Below, piece after piece: positions 61,501 to 64,000 of a DNA stretch of 64,000 nt. Source of the DNA: Stercorarius parasiticus (lineage: Eukaryota > Chordata > Aves > Charadriiformes > Stercorariidae); NCBI GenBank assembly GCA_013396915.1, contig VWZL01003483.1, positions 812-64,811 of the forward strand, given 5' to 3'. Every line of letters starts with the position of its first letter. The first letter of the stretch is position 1. The notes under the pieces were generated by a model that made no database searches, was not told the origin of the DNA, and worked only from the letters and a program-made list of their open reading frames with translations. A program made the translations under genes and the position numbers.

Positions 61501-63680
61501 CCTTTGTTTCCACAATTATCAATAGGCCAGCTGCCACTGTAATTTCGGATCTAACAATATATCCACCTACTGGCATTCACACTGCCTCTTCAAACTTCCA
61601 TGCCTTTCTGTCTCTCACTTCTGTGTATCACTATAGCTGGTCCTACCCACTTTGAACACCATCTGATCATATTTGATACGTCCTCTCTGAACCGTTTTTT
61701 ATTTTTACTTGAAATTCTTTATTCTTTTTCAATTTGACTAACCCTTAGGAGCTCTTTACTGCACTGCAAATGGAGAGTCATCCTAATCACAAATAACTTG
61801 CATTTTAAAAAATTTCACTGTTTGAAAATTGAGAGGTTGCAGCTTTTTTGCTCAGAAAGATTTTCAAATGAAGGAAGAGAACTTCACACCTGGCAAGAGA
61901 ATGGAAATCCAGCCACACTGCGTATACCTGATATTTCTGGTGTAGTACTCTGCAATGAAATGATTAACAAAGCTGGCATTTAAGTGTTTGTAATTAGGTT
62001 TCAAAGCTACCATCCTGCTGAGATGAGATGAGGGAGTTCATCCTTGCCTTCATGCTATTGTCTCAGTCGATCTGCCAGAAAACTAATTTTTCACATTGTT
62101 TATCTTTGAAAACCAGTAGGAAAAAAAAAATCATTTTGTCATTAAAACATCAAATTCCAGAAAACACAGCAAACTGTGGGGAGTGGGTGTGGGTGGGGCA
62201 TCTATTTCAGGAACACAAATCCTAATGTTCCATGAGATTATCAAGGCCTGTAATTTATTCTGCTGAAAGTGCACAGTTAGCAAATCTACCAACCAGACGA
62301 GCAAGCAGATGCAGAGTATCATGTTGTATATACAAAAAAAACCCACAAGGAACTAGCTATTGTATTATTCACAGGCATAAAATTTAATCAGCAATTTGGT
62401 TCATTAGTCAATTTATATATAAACAGATACACATTACAGAAGTTTTGGGTGAAACGCTAGGATAGCAAAGAATTAGGAGCTAAAAATACATCCGTTCAGA
62501 AAGCTGATAAGCTGTATCTTTAATCAAGATGTAAGGTCTGTGGGAAGCGCATCCATAGAGGTATTCTTAAATTAAATGGAAAAAGTCCTTCCAGGAGGTT
62601 TGTCTGGAGCACCGAGATGAGATAGGAAGGGTGACAACAGAAGGAAGACGACTGGGAAAATTAACTCTACGCCCCGCACAATCAGGGCAACTCCTACTAT
62701 TGGTGAATGAAGGACAACATCAAAATTGGTCATCTAAGCACTAGCTCAACCTGATGCTTCACTTTAAATGGGGTTTCCCCAAAGAATATTTTTCTCCTTA
62801 CTTTGCATTTTATGATGTTTGCTTACTCTTCAGCTCCTTCATTAACTGAGAAAGACAATTCATAATGAATTTGCATCATTAGCACCTAATGTCATGCTAT
62901 GCAGTTGTCCTTCCTTCAGATACTCAGCAATAAATGTATTCTTCTTTGTTCCATTTCTGTAAGCTTTTACTTACCTTTATGTTCTGCACTTACACTATGT
63001 TTCTTCAAATTAATAAGAATTTATTATTTTTATTATGAAAACCCTACACAAAGCTATAGTTACTTGTCATAGAATAACTGTTAATACAGAGAAAAGATAA
63101 GAAATGTAGACAGCAAAAATCTTTTACGTAGCACTTCTATTGCTGTATCACCTTATATGTAGTGAGGATGAGTATTTCTTACTCCATTACACAGACCTTC
63201 AATCGAAACAAAATGCATCTTAAAACAAGAAAGCAATTTCACAATTAGTCCACTGTGGTTTGATGCAAAAATCAAAACAATCAAAACCCCTAACTACCCC
63301 AACTTAGGTATGTATGGGTTTTGCATATAACATTTGAGAACAATAAATATTTCCTCCCTTTCACTTAAACAGCTCTTCTTATGCATCTGGGACCAGGATA
63401 CAGGCATTCTTAGGTCCCACAGTCCTTGATGTGACATTTTGAAAGCCACAGGAAAGTCTGACATAGCCTCACCATAGGTCCTGATGGCACTTGTGTTCCC
63501 GGCTTGCTAGCATTCAGAGCTCAAACATGATGCCAAGTCTTCTCCCAGAGATGAGAATTTCAAATCATGAAGGTACTCCCCATGTATGATAATGCATTGT
63601 GAGAAGGACCTCGGAGAGCCTGGCCTTCAAAACACAAATGCAACCACTGACAAATACTGCAGAGACTCTTGCAATAAACA

Positions 63681-63699
63681 AAAATAAATAAATAAATAA
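63681..63699 (+). repeat. (AAAT)n microsatellite
   Basis: About four and a half copies of AAAT. Confidence 0.9.
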
Positions 63700-64000
63700 C
63701 CAGTCTGAGAAACAAAGAGGACAGATCATGCCTGAAGTTTGTCAGATAGATAACACTCTTTCTGGACTTTGCAGAAACATAATGTAAACATAAACCAAAA
63801 GAACTGTGTACCCAACACAGACAAAGCAAACTCTAAAGTTTGCCTCCTCAAAACCCCAATTTGCTAGAGTCTCACATCAAACAAACCTCCCTACATGTGT
63901 CCTTTTTCCAAAGCCATGAAACCCACACTAGGAAGAATTCACAATAGTTCAGTGCAGGGCTCTCTCCAGTTGCAGGAAGCCAAGCACACCTTCTTCTCCT

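Larger units (their letters stand above)
57005..64000. other. GRID1 upstream intron (probably intron 2), partial
   Basis: No further exon was seen. The stretch at about 57650-58330 is noticeably richer in G+C than its surroundings but has no CpG-island density by eye. It contains an AT-rich homeodomain-motif cluster at 58503-58553, a candidate conserved block at about 59200-59450 and an (AAAT)n repeat at about 63681-63699. All frames are under 140 codons and unrecognised. Confidence 0.65.

Noticed and set aside
57005..64000. A counterpart of miR-346, which lies in a GRID1 intron in mammals
   Set aside because: I saw no hairpin resembling it in this partial upstream intron; it may be mammal-specific or lie outside the window.
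1..64000. CRISPR array, bacterial operon, plasmid or phage features
   Set aside because: The exon with spliceosomal signals, CR1 repeats and very low coding density show vertebrate nuclear DNA; bacterial-style features are not expected and none were seen.

Overview
The window is bird-like nuclear DNA, AT-rich, almost entirely non-coding, and dominated by one vertebrate gene in antisense orientation. The bird assignment rests on chicken-repeat-1 (CR1) retrotransposon fragments with the typical terminal ATTCTATG-type tail, an LTR of a kind I associate with bird genomes, and the near absence of other interspersed repeats. Dispersed single Ns and two N-runs show a draft assembly.

The only confidently identified host coding sequence is a 285-bp internal exon on the minus strand at 56689-56973. 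It encodes 95 codons' worth of the amino-terminal (ligand-binding-protein-like) domain of the delta-1 ionotropic glutamate receptor, GRID1. A good acceptor and branch point (upstream, higher coordinates) and a strong GTAAGT donor flank it, and both ends are in phase 1. The rest is therefore read as intron: 56974-64000 is part of the upstream intron (probably intron 2) and 1-56688 is part of the downstream intron. No other GRID1 exon was seen, as expected for a gene with very large introns.

Repeats: CR1 3'-end fragments at 1-425 (+), 4497-4632 (-) and 10738-10798 (+); a CR1 reverse-transcriptase-ORF fragment at 8911-9427 (+); an older CR1-like tail at 22243-22287; a probable LTR at 25120-25579 interrupted by a 151-N gap; a weak MIR-like SINE at 53206-53300; a 21-bp minisatellite at 38303-38359; and various simple repeats.

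The most interesting unexplained signal is on the plus strand at 54697-54836. A TATA box, a short leader, an ATG, a signal-peptide-like stretch and a phase-1 splice donor look like the first exon of a small secreted-protein gene nested antisense inside GRID1; a downstream acceptor at 55255 would keep the frame open for about 66 more codons. This is unproven. Several repeat-free blocks dense in transcription-factor-like motifs are proposed as candidate conserved enhancers, but this cannot be tested without alignment.
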